This document shows positions 23,682-36,898 of a stretch of DNA of 64,000 nucleotides, in pieces. A program made the translations under genes and the position numbers. How positions within the stretch are numbered: position 1 is the first letter of the stretch; each line of letters begins with the position of its first letter. The notes below the pieces were generated by a model that did no database searches, was not told where the DNA came from, and saw only the letters and a list, made by a program, of their open reading frames with translations. The stretch spans positions 62,001 to 126,000 of the forward strand of contig MU385780.1 in NCBI GenBank assembly GCA_022497155.1. Reading direction: 5' to 3'. The stretch comes from Whalleya microplaca (lineage: Eukaryota > Ascomycota > Sordariomycetes > Xylariales > Xylariaceae).

Positions 23682-26322
23682 ATGGCTTCCCAACCCAAGG
23701 AAGCTAAGGAAGCTAGTAAAGCTCCGAAGGCGCCCAAGGCCCCGAAGGCCCCCAAGGCCAAGCCCAGCAAAGACGCCGCCACCGCCGTCACCCTCGAGCT
23801 GCGACCGGCGCCGTCTTTCTTCGACCACCGCATCTCCATCTTCGAGAAGCTATGGAACCAGCAGAAGCAGGCCGAGGCCGAGCGCCCGCGCGACAAGATC
23901 AGTGTCACCCTGCCCGACGGTAAGGTCCACGTCGGCACCTCGTGGGAGACCACGCCCTTCGAGCTGGCCCGCTCCATCAGCAAGAGCCTGTCTGACCGCA
24001 TCGTCATCGCCCGCGTCAACGACGAGCTGTGGGACCTCGGCCGTCCCCTCGAGTCCGACTGCCGCCTCGAGTTCCTCGACTTCGAGAGCGACGACGGCAA
24101 GAAGGTCTTCTGGCACTCGTCAGCCCACATCCTCGGCGAGGCGGCCGAACGAAGATTCGGTTGCCATCTGGTTATTGGCCCGCCGACTACGAATGGTATG
24201 TAATAAATAAGTCTTCTAATATTTCTACTACTACTTCTAGAGTACTTGCTGACCGCTTGCTCTCTCTCTACAGGCTTCTACTACGAGATGTCTCTTCCCG
24301 ACAACCGCGCCGTGAGCGCCACCGACGACGTCGATCCCCTGAACGCCTTGGCTAAGTCCATCGCCGATGAGAAGCAGCCCTTCCAGAGACTCACCATCTC
24401 CAAGGAGCAGCTCCTCGAGATGTTCAAGTCCAACAAGTACAAGCAGCACATCATCCGCGACAAGATCCCTGACGGTACCTCCACCACCGTCTACCGTTGC
24501 GGTCCTCTCATCGATCTCTGCCGTGGTCCCCATGTCATGGACACGAGCAAGATCAAGGCCTTCTCCGTCCTCAAGCTTTCTGCTTCTTACTTCCTGGGCG
24601 ACCCCGCCAACGACTCACTCCAACGTATCTACGGCATATCCTTCCCCGACAAGAAGCGTCTGGCTGAGCACATGAAGTATCTCGAGGAGGCGGCGAAGAG
24701 AGATCATCGACGCATCGGCAAAGACCAAGAGCTATTCTTTTTCCACGACCTCTCTCCCGGATCCTGCTTCTTCCTCCCGCATGGCTCCATCATCTACAAC
24801 ACTCTTCAGTCCTTCATACGCTCCGAGTACTGGAAACGTGGATACCAGGAAGTCATGTCTCCCAACATGTTCAACTCGGCCCTCTGGCAAAAGTCCGGCC
24901 ACTGGCAGCGTAAGTCTCATGTCTATGTATACGAAAGGCCTGATAAGCTGAACTACTACTCTTCTAGATTACCACGAAGACATGTTCACCTTCGAGGTGG
25001 AGAAGGACACCTGGGCTCTGAAGCCAATGAACTGCCCGGGTCACTGTCTGATCTTTGGGTCCCGCGCCCGTAATTACAGAGAGCTCCCGATCCGCATGGC
25101 CGAATTCGGCGGTAGGCAAACCTTCCCTGTTATGGAACTTTTGGACCGTGCGGTGTTTGCTGACTCTTACCCTTGGCAGTTCTGCATCGGAATGAGGCAT
25201 CGGGTGCACTGAGCGGACTGACGCGTGTGCGACGTTTCGTGCAAGATGACTCGCACATCTTCTGCACAGAAGATCAGGTAGCCCCCTCTCCCCCTGCTTA
25301 GCGAAAACGGCACAGGGTAGCATGGCATCGTAACTAACAAACAACATTAGGTTGGTGAAGAGGTCTCGGCCGTTTTCGACTTCTTCCGCACTGTCTACGG
25401 AATCCTTGACTTTTCCTTCAAGTTGAAGCTGTCGACCCGACCGGAGAAGTACCTGGGACAGGTAGAGACCTGGGATAAGGCTGAGAAGACCCTGGAAAAC
25501 GCGCTTAATAGCTTTAGTAGTGCCGGCAAGCCGGTTCCTTGGGAACTCAACCCTGGTGACGGTGCCTTTTATGGCCCGAAGGTCGATATCACCATCACGG
25601 ACGCACTCCAGCGAGAGCACCAGGTTTGTTGTCTCGTACTACAATATTCGAGCTCGTTACGCTGACGTGTGAACAGTGCGCAACCATTCAACTTGACTTC
25701 CAACTGCCGGAACGGTTTACTCTTTCTTACCAGACCGCCGACGAAGGAGGTGCACCGGAGTCTACCACGGCCCCAGATGCGGAGGGTGCCCTACGGCAAG
25801 GCCATGCCCGCCCGGTGATAATACATCGGGCCATCTACGGAAGCTTTGAGCGCTTCATTGGCATCCTCACCGAGCACTTCGGTGGCAAATGGCCCTTCTG
25901 GCTGAGCCCTCGGCAGATATTGATTGTGCCGGTTATGTTGAGCGCAACAGACTATGTCAAGGAGGTGTGGGCTCTTTTGAGATCTCATGAGTTCCATGCC
26001 GATATGGACATTGGTGCCAACACGCTGAACAAGAAGATCCGGAGCGGACAATTACTCCAGTACAACTTCATTCTTGGTGCGTAATGAATCTCCTTTTTTT
26101 TCTTTTATCTTAGATACGAGGACTTGGAAGACTGACTTTTCTCCTTTTCTAGTCCTTGGTGCAAAGGAGATGAGCGAGCGTACCGTCAGTATCAGGAGCA
26201 GGGATTTCGTGGAGAAATCGCAGAGCGGTGAGGGTGGCCAGGTTGTGCTCGGATTAGACGAGGCCATCGACAAGTTTAAGGCTCTGCGTCAGTCCAAGGA
26301 TGCGCAAAACCAGCTTGCGTAA
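23682..26322 (+). CDS. THS1: Threonyl-tRNA synthetase, cytosolic
   Basis: Charges tRNA-Thr with threonine using ATP. Seven exons: 23682-24195, 24274-24909, 24968-25111, 25180-25277, 25351-25623, 25677-26076, 26153-26322; 744 residues. The N-terminus is a Lys/Ala/Pro extension with repeated KAP units (residues about 14-29), common in cytosolic enzymes. Then come the TGS domain ([20 protein letters not shown]), the second additional (editing) domain with [10 protein letters not shown], and the class II core. The core has motif 1 around [10 protein letters not shown], the zinc-ligand segment MNCPGHC, motif 2 ([19 protein letters not shown]) and motif 3 ([11 protein letters not shown]). An anticodon-binding domain ends at LALRQ-like helices. 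No mitochondrial presequence is obvious. Identity is firm. Confidence 0.96.
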
Positions 26323-26849
26323 TCTGGGGTAGACATGTTGTTCACTATTAGATAAGATCTGCATGTTTGTTTGGCGGAGGTACGCGGGACGAGGCGACAG
26401 CTCCGTCTAAGACATGAAGCTGAACTATTAGAGACATTTAGCATCTATTCTAGGAATTGATGCCATATTAATCCCTGCACAATTATGTCCGAAAAGTGTC
26501 GTCCGAATGGTAGATGGGCAGCAGGGCTAAGATGAGGCCAAGCACATGGGTAATCACTAATGCAAGTTGCTGGGCTGGACGGGCTCCGTTGCAAATCTCG
26601 TCCTCCAGGTGGTTGGCTGGATTGGTGAGTGGTTCTCCATACGACAAAAATAGCTAATCAGTATTCTGTATGACGCCAGGCACTATCGATCGATGTAGGA
26701 AGCCTTTCCTCGGGCTGCCTTCAAAGCCTTGAGCTCCATACACGTTTTCGCCAACGGCGCACACATGTTTGTTCCATTGTGGTACACACTTGCAGCTGGT
26801 TACTGCATGTTGGTTCTGCTATCACATTTCTCTAATATCAGCGGTGCAA

Positions 26850-26876
26850 GACCCCCCAGCTCGTGTGCGGGGGGTC
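26850..26876. repeat. GC-rich perfect hairpin
   Basis: Inverted repeat GACCCCCC / GGGGGGTC: an 8-bp stem at 26850-26857 and 26869-26876 with an 11-base loop. It lies about 530 bases past the ThrRS stop, probably too far to be part of that mRNA. Confidence 0.6.
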
Positions 26877-26887
26877 GGCTTCAGCTC

Positions 26888-26919
26888 TTACTATGTACGA
26901 TATGAGCTGTACATAGTAA
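26888..26919. repeat. AT-rich perfect hairpin
   Basis: Inverted repeat TTACTATGTAC / GTACATAGTAA: an 11-bp perfect stem at 26888-26898 and 26909-26919 with a 10-base loop, 11 bases after the first hairpin. It could be a remnant of a miniature inverted-repeat element or a structured RNA. Confidence 0.6.
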
Positions 26920-27132
26920 TCCATATGAAGCAGAGCCTTGGCTCACATCGTTATCTCGGATAGTTTTATATGATCTACATGGTCTGTGATGCTAACTAGC
27001 TAGCAAGCTGACGACCTTTTCTTTGTTTACTTGAATTGTGTCTACGGCGTAGTTTTTTTTTATTCGGAATATACCATTTTATGGGAACTGAGTTGTCCAG
27101 TGGACGACTTCACGACTGTATAAAATACTGAC

Positions 27133-29984
27133 ATGGCCCAGCCTGGGGATTGGGTCAGGAGACCGTCCATATCACATCAACCAAGCCAGGAATCGGTTAC
27201 TAGAAACCCGTTCACGTCGCCAACCTCGACCTCACACCGACGAGTGAACAGCGATGGCTTCTCTATCGTCAGCTCCGTCTCTCGCCCTTCCTCCGTGACA
27301 CCGGAGCCGGTACAGGAACAATGGGTTCCCTTGGGTGCCGTTGGACCATCAGGCCCACCGTTGACCCATTCCGCCGCGAACTGGTCGGACGGCGGCGATT
27401 TGGGCACTGGTCGATTTCCCGCGTCCACAGACCAGAAAGGAGCACCGGCTTCTTTTTCATCGGGAGCTCCCCGAGCCAGGCCGGCCACGCTGCAGTTTGA
27501 GGATGTCCCCATAGGCCAGTATGCTTCCCCTGCTGGTTCCTCCCAGCCTTTCTTCTCTCCGCGTGGCCGATTCCAGGAAAATCGCTCCGACTCGCGCGCA
27601 CAGCTTCTGAACACGCCGAGTACGCCGTGGAAGAGCCCACGCACGCCACCACCTTACGCGGCGACGCTGCCCAGGAAGAAGTGGTGGCATTGGCGGCCGG
27701 CATGGTGGATGTACATCTTTCTCTTGTTCGGCATCCTCTGCGCCGTCGGTCATCACATCTTCTACAGTGTTTTAGATGGGCGACCCGCCGAACAGCAGAT
27801 CGCGATGCTTAGGTATGGCACCATACTGGCGTTTACCGCCAAAGCCGGGCTAGTGGCGGCTGTCGTGGTGGCTTTCAAGCAACAGGTGTGGACGACCGTG
27901 AGGAACAAATTCCTCACCCTTGCGGCCATCGATTCTCTCTTCGCGGCGACGGAGGACTTGACCTCGCTGTTCACCTTCGAGCTCTACAAGCGCGCAACCG
28001 TGGCGACGCTGTTGGCCGTCTTCATCTGGTTGACGCCCCTGGTCATCATCCTGACGAGCAACACCCTGGTCGTGGAAATGGCCATGCGGGTGGATAACGG
28101 GACGTGCCCGGGCATTCGAACTCTGAACTTTGATAAAGAGGAAACTGAGGTAAAGATTTCTCTCCGAATGGAGGCATAACCACCGCGGTCTGACAATCCA
28201 CAGGATTTTAGGAACCCTACCAAGATCGAGCACCTGTTTGGCCTGTCTGTGAATATGTGGAATACCACGAGCAAAGACTTATCGTCGCCGGACTGGTATG
28301 ACTACTGGACCGCTCCCAGTGACAAGTTCGCGCAGGTCGCAACACACGCCATCTATATGGAAGACGCCATCGCCAAGACGGGAGCCAATATCGACATCTG
28401 CGGCCCCGGCTGGAACTGCACGTATACGGTGAACTTCACCGCGCCCGCTTACAAGTGCTCCGAGGTCGCAAACGGGGTGGGCGACACAGTGAAATCAATT
28501 GGCGACCAAGCTCCTCCTGACGGGTTCAGCACCAAGCTTCTCCTTCCCGAGGGCAACAACAGCTACTACGCCTTTGCGAGCGGCGGCGAGTACGCGAGTA
28601 TGCAGCTGAAGGATGTCGAGAGGGGCGGCATGCCGAAGACGAAGCCCCCGTTCCCCGAGGATCTGGGCGCGTTCCGCACCGAACCCGTCATCTGGGTCGG
28701 GTACTCTGTACGGGTGAATCCGGACGAACCGGCGCCAGCCAACAGGACCATGCCGGGTTGGGACGACGCTTTCATCCCTAAGGTCGTTGCGTGCGAGAAT
28801 TATGAGGCCGAGTACACCGTCCGCTTCAACTTGACCGGTGGCCAGCAGTTCACAAATGTGACTGAGCGCAAATTCGTGCGTCGAGTGATAGAGTAAGTCT
28901 ATGTCCGTTGCTCTTTGTATTTGTATTTATTTTTTCATCCCTTGCTTCGACACTGCCTCTCAGCTCGGATTGCATTACTACGATGGCGTATGGCTGGAGC
29001 TTTTCATCGCCCGAACACCCGTCTTACGCCCCCAACTCCCTTCTGATGACCACTGACACGGAATCGTGCAGGACGACGTGGGAACAAGGCAAGGATGCAG
29101 ACGACAAAACAAACGACAACACCACGGCGACCCCGAAAAGCAACTACGTCTACCCGCGGGACGTGCACCGGTACCGGCGCGTGGCGGCCTTCCACGGGAT
29201 CGGCTCGCACCTGCGCTCCTTCATCAACGGCACGGTGGACGCGAGCCAGACGAACAACCCGATCCAGTACACGAAGGCGATCCAGACGAAGCTGCTGGAC
29301 CCGCGGCACGAGTACTTCCCGTTCCCGGAGCAGGGCAAGCTGATCCAGGAGCTGTACGAGAACATCATCTTCAGCCTGTTCAGCAACCAGCAGTTCGTCA
29401 GCGTGGTGTGGGCGGCGCGGCCCGAAGAGACGAGCGGCGTGGTGCTCGGCAACGACAGCACGCGCTACCCGTGCGCGCGCTCGCGCATGGAGAACCGCTA
29501 CGCGTACCACGCGCGCGACCTGTGGATCGTGTACAGCCTGGCGATCGCGCTGGCGGCGGCGGGGGTCGCGTCGGGCACGCGCGCGCTGCTCGAGAACGAG
29601 GGCGTCCTGCGCAACACGCGCTTCTCCAGCATCGTCGCGGCGACCCGCGGGCCCGCGCTCGAGAAGCTCGGCGTCTTCGCCGGCTTCGAGGACCGCGGCG
29701 ACCTGCCGCCCGACGCCAAGAAGTTCCGCGTCGGCTACGGTATCGTGCCCCATAGCGGCGGCGGCCCTGGTGGTGGTGGCATCGGCAGCAGGCCTGTGAG
29801 CGGCGCCAGCTTCGACCCGTTGCAGCAGCGGGACGAGGCGGATCCCAGGGTTCCAGATCGGAATAGCATGTGGTCGACGGGTGGGGGCGCCGATTTCAGG
29901 TATGGGTTTGGATTGGAGGGGGATGTGACGCAACTGAGGCAGTCGAGGAGCGAGGGGAACCTTTTTCGGTATAGCAGGCAGTAG
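27133..29984 (+). CDS. Multi-pass membrane protein, conserved in fungi, function unknown
   Basis: Exons 27133-28149, 28204-28892 and 29072-29984; 872 residues. A Ser/Pro-rich cytosolic N-terminus of about 180 residues leads to clustered hydrophobic helices: WWMYIFLLFGILCAVGHHIF, YGTILAFTAKAGLVAAVVVA and VATLLAVFIWLTPLVIILTS. A large region follows with many Cys and N-glycosylation sequons (GPGWNCTYTVNFTAP, NRTMPGW, FNLTGG), so it is probably extracellular. A last helix (LWIVYSLAIALAAAGVASG) precedes a Gly-rich cytosolic tail. Proteins of this layout are widespread in Pezizomycotina and sometimes carry the misleading label formylmethionine deformylase-like; I see no deformylase motif. The 179-nt last intron is longer than most and ends after a CACTGAC branch. 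Confidence 0.82.
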
Positions 29985-32707
29985 GGAGGTAGGTAGATGT
30001 ATGTATGTAGGTATAGATGGGCACGCATTCATAGGGAGCTTGGGATATAAAAAAAGAGGTGGGGATTTTTGGGATGCAACTGAGTGGGATTGACTGCTTG
30101 GTTTGATTTGATCTTGCATAGCGAGCGATTGGATATTCCTTTATTCGAGGTGCTACATGTTTAATTTCTACTAGTCGATTTCAACTCAAATTCACATGTC
30201 TAGACATTGATATATTCCATTGGTGGTTTCATCGCCGACTCTGAGTTACTTGCGAAAAAATATCCAGACTTAGAAAAAGGGGGTAGGGTAGAAGTTGTAG
30301 ACTTTTGGCCGTTTTCTAGGTAGTGGAGTTGTGTTTGATATCACATCACGTCTTTGTGGCCTCGTTTTCTGGCCACGGTCACCCCAATGAGTCGAGCACT
30401 AGGCTTCAGCAAGAAATCAATTGATCTGAAAACAAGAACTCAATTACGGCCACGATCAGAATTCTAGACACCGTATCGCACATTGCACTAGCCTACATAA
30501 TTACGATTACATAGTCGGTGAGCCCTGAGCATCAAGAAGACATGTCGATAGAGTCTGCTCGAACCTTAACACGAAATATGATGATACCGCCTATTGTCGT
30601 CATAAACTTGACATGTCACTAACGACTGCGATTTCGCTCCCGGCTCCTTTCGTCTGGGTTCTCAACTATACATATCTATGCATAGTTGGGTATTCAGCTG
30701 ACCCGCATCGTCTGTGAGGTTACGTATCGAAATCCCTTCGTACAGAAGATATATGTGGCACTACGTCACGTCGTTTATGGATTTAACATCAACGCGAGAA
30801 GTTCCAAGTCCGAGGAGTCTCGACGATAATAATAACGAGATTAGTTGCATTGATATCAGTACTTGGATTTGGGACCCAGAGTGAACTGGCTGTCAGGTGT
30901 AGGACCGACTATACGTAGCCACGTGTGGCGTTTGACGTTGACTGGCGCACTAATTCAAGTTCCCCCGTCTCTTTTGTCTGTGACGAAGCAACCTTTGGTC
31001 AATTGACCTGAGACACTCGGCCCTGCTTGCAACCTGCTGTCGTGTAGCCTCTTACCGCGTTTGAATCACGCAGATGACAAGAGCGTGGATTTCAAATCTC
31101 AAGTTGACAAGGACGGACACGAAAGCCGGTCGCTACTTTTTACTGCTAGGCAGTATACGGCCAATATGACAACATCTGACTCCGGGACAGCGTGTCGGTG
31201 GATCAGTAGTCAGCCGGTCAGCCGCCAGCGCAACTCACTGATCAGGGCTCTTCTATCTCCTCTCTGGGACTAGAAACATGTCTCCGTTATTATTAGGCAT
31301 TCACAGATCCTCGGTCCTCAGCCACCACTCTCTATTCTCTACGCTAGCTGCTCCGTTCTCCGTAGCTGCGCGGCCATTTTCTTCCGATGAACGGCGTAAC
31401 GTGTATGTAGGTACAATGGCGAAGCCCTAAGCGCATCTGTGAGGTCTAGGAACCAAACAAGAGCGCTCCGCCCTGAACCGACCAGACCAGGACGGGTTGC
31501 TGCAAACAGGTGGTCAATAGGATGATAACCCACCGCCCACTCTGCCACTGGAGTCCGATGGGAAGTGGACCAGATAGTGCCCGCTGTCAGGCTCGGCTGC
31601 TAAGGCACATCCCGGTGGTTGGGTCTAGGGGGACGATTGAGTGGTTTTTATAGCCGCCACTTGTCTCCATTCAGAGGCCTGTATTTTTTCATGGGGGCGC
31701 CAACTGCGTGGCTATTAGCAAGGGGCTGCCAACCAAAGCTGCCTGATTGACGAAGTCGTCCCCTTTTTTCCTCTTTACGTCTTTACGATCAGCAATTTCT
31801 GCCGCCATTGATGAGGCTGGTCTGCTAGTAGGCTCCCGCTTGGGCTATGTAGGAACTGAAGCGGACCGTATACCGGATTGAATGGCTTCCAATTGACAAT
31901 TGCCTCGCTGTTGTCTGTTATTTCTCTTCTCAGTCTCTTGCTTCTGTTTTTTTTTCCCCTTTGAGGCGGCCTCCGAGCTTGCTGCTTGCTGCTTGCATGC
32001 ATTGTGGTCTAACATGCTGAAATCGAGAATACCGATGCGGATGCTACGGCATCTATGTTTGTATGTAAGCTGTGCAGATGCGGTGTAATTGAAAACATGG
32101 GCTTTTCAGGGGAAACGATAACATCACTCTGCATATTGATCTTGCCTACCCCTCGTGCGACCAGGTCATCAGTAGATCGTCAATACATACATAGCATGTA
32201 TAACGTGGGTGCCGTCGAAGCGCTGCAAGTACGCCTGATTTACATCCCCTATCCGACCAATCATCACCACCCGCCCTGAAGTCGAAGGCCTCAATGGGCC
32301 ACTACGTTCGGCTCGGTGGGTTTGTTCTGCGTTATCCGGAATCCCCAAGATTTCATTTCTCCATCCCTCCTGTTCGCTTCATCGACAGCATTCATAAAGG
32401 AGCATTCCGCTTGATTCAAGTCTCATCATAAATGCGTGTCCACTCTTACTATGTATATTTTCCTACATATCCTCTAGCTTTGTTGTGTGCGACAATCTTA
32501 TCAGGTGTCAAGGCCCATCGATGCTCACCGTTCTCTTCACCGCCGTGTGCCACCCGGACCGTCTTCAAGTTACGACCGTGCTAGCTAGCGAGCTGGCTCC
32601 CGGGGGATCTTATCCCGCCACCACTCGAAGAGTAATAAGAAACAAGAACGCGACGGACCCTTCTTCCTGTCCGTTCCTCTGTTTCCTGGAGGACAAGTGC
32701 TTTCAAA
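29985..32707. other. Intergenic region, 2.7 kb
   Basis: No supported gene. It contains GTAG/TATG microsatellite at about 29985-30012 and GCTGCTT repeats at about 31978-31997. Short open frames at 31061-31273 (plus) and 31339-31548 (minus) have no recognisable content. The last 300 bases should be the promoter of the next gene. Confidence 0.45.
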
Positions 32708-34517
32708 ATGACGGTCGAGATTGTCACAGTTGTGAATCAGTCGGGGAAGATTATCAGCAATGTAAGTTGCAGCTATTGGCTTTTCTCAGTCTGATCTTGT
32801 GCACCGATGAATAAAACATCTCCACAATGCATATATGTTGCCCCGCTGCATTGTCTCCCGTCTCTTACAAAATAGTTAAACTCGGAATACGCGTCTCATT
32901 CTAACATATACGGCTTCTCAACAGGGCAAACACATAATCAATGTGCTTAAGGAAGCGAAAGCTTCATATCAAGAGAAGAAGGCAGCTCTCAAGGCTGAGC
33001 GAGCCATTAGGCGCAGCGAGACCTACGACATAGCGACTGTGCCAAGATACGAAGATGATGTCCAGTATGTCGAATATGGGAACGGTCAATATGATCGCCG
33101 GGCATCTTTCGACGATGCTGCATCCCGTGCTACCTCCCATAGGAGCTACCGCTCTAAGGCCAGTAGAGGCTCTCGATATCGGTCCTCTTCTCAGGCAAGG
33201 ACGGCCTTGACTGAGAGGAACCTCGAGAGACTGACGGAAGTTTCGTCCACCGCCCCTTCGCGCCCCCCGGTCGCCTACCGTTCTCCGTACGCGGAAACCA
33301 TTCCCAGAGACATGATGATGAGTCGCCCAACATTAGCTCAAGCGCCTACAATGCCTCCGCATGACGAAGAACAATCCGTTACATCCTCACAATATCCCCC
33401 GCCTGTATACCGTTCGAGATCAGATCCTGAGTTGAAGGAAAAGGGTGGGAAGGAGATTGATATGAACCTAGCATACGGAAATATTCCTCCGGATCTGGAA
33501 GATAGGGTCGACCTTGATCCTGCGTATAAGACCGAGCAGAAGGAGGAGGAGGCCCGATCTCTGATGACGAAAATTGAGGATTTATTGACGGAGGCTCAAT
33601 GTTTGCATCACACTGCGCAACACATCATCCAACACCTGCAAAGCAACCCGGACGCTGCGGCCGCGGTAGCGCTTGCACTCGCCGAGCTCTCTGCGCTGCT
33701 CGGCAAAATGTCCCCTTCCTTTCTGGGAGTCATTAAGGGAGGTAGTCCAGCTATTTTTGCGCTGCTGGCTAGCCCCCAGTTCCTGATCGCCGCCGGCGTG
33801 ACGGTCGGCGTGACCGTGGTCATGTTTGGAGGTTGGAAGATAGTCAAGCGCATCTCCGAGCAGCAAGAAGCGACCACGGCCATCCAGCCGATGGCCTTTG
33901 AGGCGCAGCCGGCGTACACCGCGCAGCCGCCGACCGAGGCGGGCTACCGCGCGCCGTATCCCCCGACGGAATACAGCGGCGGCAGCTTCGACGAGGCCCT
34001 CGTACTCGAGGAGGAGCTGAGCTCCATCGAGTCCTGGAGACGTGGTATCGTGCCCTTCGCCGAGGACGAGTCCGCCGACCTCGAGCTCATCAGCCCCGGG
34101 GCCGACCGCGCCATCCGCAGCCAGTACGGCGGCGACGACGCCCGCACCGAGCGCAGCGCCCGCACGAGCCGCTCGCACAAGACGACCAAGACGAACAAGA
34201 CTAGCAAGACGCACAAATCCCATAAATCTCGCAGATCGGAGGACTTCGACGCCCCGGACGCGGCCAGCGAGACCGGCACTCACCGCAGCCATCGGAGTCA
34301 CCGCAGCGAGCGCAGCCATCGCAGCGAGAAGACCGACCGCAGTTCCCGCTCCAAGCGCACCGATCGGGTGTCCGTCAAGGCCATCGAGGACGGGCGCAAG
34401 GACCGGGAGAACTCGATCAATATGGTGATCCGCCCCAAGAAGGACAGCATGCTCAAGAACCTCTTCAAGAAGAAGAAGGACCAGGAGTCCAAGGTGCTGG
34501 CATCGGAACTCCGATAA
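32708..34517 (+). CDS. Conserved fungal protein with one membrane helix and SR/HRS-rich tail
   Basis: Exons 32708-32761 and 32925-34517; 548 residues. The start MTVEIVTVVNQSGKIIS joins GKHIINVLKEAKASYQEKKA across a 163-nt intron with a CTAAC branch; this N-terminal pattern recurs in fungal hypothetical proteins. Residues about 30-200 are polar and disordered. A helical part (LMTKIEDLLTEAQCLHHTAQ, then ALAELSALLGKMSPSFLGVI) leads to a Gly/Val-rich membrane helix, LIAAGVTVGVTVVMFGGWKI. The C-terminus has Lys-Thr-Asn/Ser-Lys units (KTTKTNKTSKTHKSHK) and then His-Arg-Ser repeats (HRSHRSHRSERSHRSEK), ending in a basic LKNLFKKKKD. The tail may bind membrane lipid or be heavily phosphorylated. Function unknown. 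Confidence 0.78.
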
Positions 34518-36898
34518 CATGTAAAGATGACGGGGCGGTTTGGTTCACTTCTGTATTTGGGGCTGGCTAGCTGGTTTGGCTGTGTAGGAGTCTATTTGCA
34601 TTCATCGGCATCGGCATTAACATAGGTTTATGGGTTCATGGTTTTTTTCTCCTGGTTTTCTCACGCATTGCATATTACATTCTCAAGCATACGGGACCTA
34701 AGGGCTAGGCTCCCATCTAGAATTTTCAGCGACGGTTTAGCAATGGTGGTCAAGATACAGATACACAAATACAGATGACAGGGTTATGGGGCATGATCGA
34801 GGTCATGTATGAGGCAGCAAGCAGACAGGCAGACATACGCCTCCGCACAAAAAATATTGTTATATAGATGATCTTGATGTGTAAATGAAAAGTTTAGCAT
34901 TCATCACGTCCAAAATGTCCAAAATTGCCGTTAGCTAGGTTGACAGTGGAAGTTCTTATTGCGATATGATACCGAGAACAGTCACTTCAGTTCATCGTGA
35001 GCCATATGTTGAAGGATCATCAAAATCTCATATTGATCGTGCAAACCCTGTTTCAAGAGTCGCCAACATTTATCAGATGATATTCGTAAGTGCATCTAAA
35101 GGTAAGATTGGCTAGATTCTGTTTTGGCTCGTATGTAATCAAGACAATGTATTGAATAACGACAGTGGAGTTTGACAAGGAGCCCCAACTCTTAGTATTC
35201 GAAGCCCAAGTCTATAATAAGCAACATATACACGAAGAAGCTTTACTTGCATTCTTGACAACTTTCTACACAGTATTCTATAATAAACATTGTATGTAAG
35301 CATGCTACGCGGCAAACTAGGAATATGGAGTACATACCCTGCTGTCTCCATCGTGGAACTCCTACAAGAGTCTAGATCTTCTTAGCGTTCTGCTACGTGA
35401 TGCTTCAACACGGATGGTAGGACGACCAGTGCGTTGCAGAATCTGACAATGTATATTCCGAACTCGTACCGTACTTATCACTTCAGTCAATGGAACAATA
35501 GAGATCATAACTCAGCCTATACATATATGATAGTTGCAGAGTGGTCGACACAAGAATGAAACTAATTGGAATGGGTTCGTCTTAACATATGATTTATTGC
35601 AGCATCTTTCGTCGGTCATCAGCCCTAGCGATGTTTCTATTCATGGACGGTAGCGAGCCGGGATATCAGTTATGATATTCTCCGGACCGTGACGACTTCG
35701 TCTTGGCACCGAAGGCTTCCCATTCTACTGGGCTGTGGGGTCCTTCGCTGCCCCGTACCTTAAAATTCATCTCCTCATTCCTGCAGAAAACCCTCACATG
35801 GGTTGCTTCAGCTTCTGCACACAAGGGAGAGTCTGCCTGGCTTGAAGCAATCCTCCTGCGTCTTTACCATTTTTATGAGATGGTTATTGACTTATTGGAC
35901 TCTTATTTGTTGCAGCAGAAAAGCCCAAGTAAGCCTTACTACCTAATGAAAGAGATCAGCGATCAGTGTTAGAGCACGTACATCCCGGTAGATGTTCTGG
36001 AACTGATCGTTTCAGATGATCGATCGCGTACTGTGGCACTCGTGGAGTGTAACGCCGCACGCAATGCAGCTCCCCGTGCAGGTACCCAGACACCAGACTC
36101 ATTTCTCTCCGTCGAATTCTTTACTTGTACTAAAGTTTATCACGAATGTTTAACCATAGCCAAGTAAACTCGCAAACTTATGTCTCGCAAGCCCTGCCTC
36201 TCTTCTACCTGACTCCTCGGTTTCACACATCAAGTAGACAATCAGACAGTGCTAACTGACTAACAATATGCCTCCGAAAATACCACCTCATGACACAACG
36301 GCCAGCCCAGCCAGATCCCCCTGGATGCCAAGCTGCTACCCTAAGAGCTACGCATAATTCGTGGCATCTCATTTGTCGATTATTCGACTGAACTTCCCTT
36401 CCGTTTGGCTCCCCTGAACACCTCTTCCCGTTTCAATCGACTCCACCCCAGAGCCGTTGACTTGACCTATTCTAGTCAGAAGCCATGAAGCATGTTGATG
36501 AAAGGTCGAGGAATACGGGGAACCTGCAGGATACGCAGACAGGTCTCGCCTGACAGCATTTCGATGTCGAAATTTAATAAATGAGACGGACTCCCACTCC
36601 GGAGTCATGCCATTGTTAGAGCTTGTTGGGCAGGGATACGTGTAGATATCGCATTTTCGTCCTCCCATCCCAATTTCATCCCAACGTTGATCACATTTCA
36701 CTAATAAACTGCATTACTCTTCACTCTGACTGGGTCCATCGCAATTGATGATTCATAGGCTATCATCTTGCAGTCTGTCGAAACTCCAACCTACGATCTT
36801 CCTCTTTGTGATTCTCTAGATTGTCTTCGCTGTCGCGAACAATCGTCCATTCCTTACAAACCTTTACTTTCTTTCTCAACCTCCAAGTCGAACTTACA
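34518..36898. other. Intergenic region, 2.4 kb
   Basis: I see no gene. The open frames at 35703-35972 (plus) and 36369-36701 (minus) have no domain-like features. The last 150 bases are pyrimidine-rich and fit a promoter and 5' leader for the channel gene. Confidence 0.45.

Larger units (their letters stand above)
26323..27132. other. Intergenic region with two perfect hairpins
   Basis: There is no gene. Two neighbouring perfect inverted repeats lie at 26850-26876 and 26888-26919 (annotated separately). The rest shows no structure I recognise. Confidence 0.5.

Noticed and set aside
29004..30119. 371-codon minus-strand open frame
   Set aside because: Antisense shadow of the GC-rich last exon of the multi-pass membrane protein; Arg/Ala-rich with no domain.
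34170..34350. Regular short repeats that could suggest an array
   Set aside because: They are in-frame coding repeats (Lys-Thr-Lys and His-Arg-Ser units), without spacers of constant length, in a eukaryotic gene; not CRISPR.
33582..34520. 312-codon minus-strand open frame
   Set aside because: Antisense of the repetitive tail of the SR/HRS-rich protein; low complexity follows from the sense repeats.
36369..36701. 110-codon minus-strand open frame
   Set aside because: No recognisable feature and poor start context in a spacer upstream of the channel gene.
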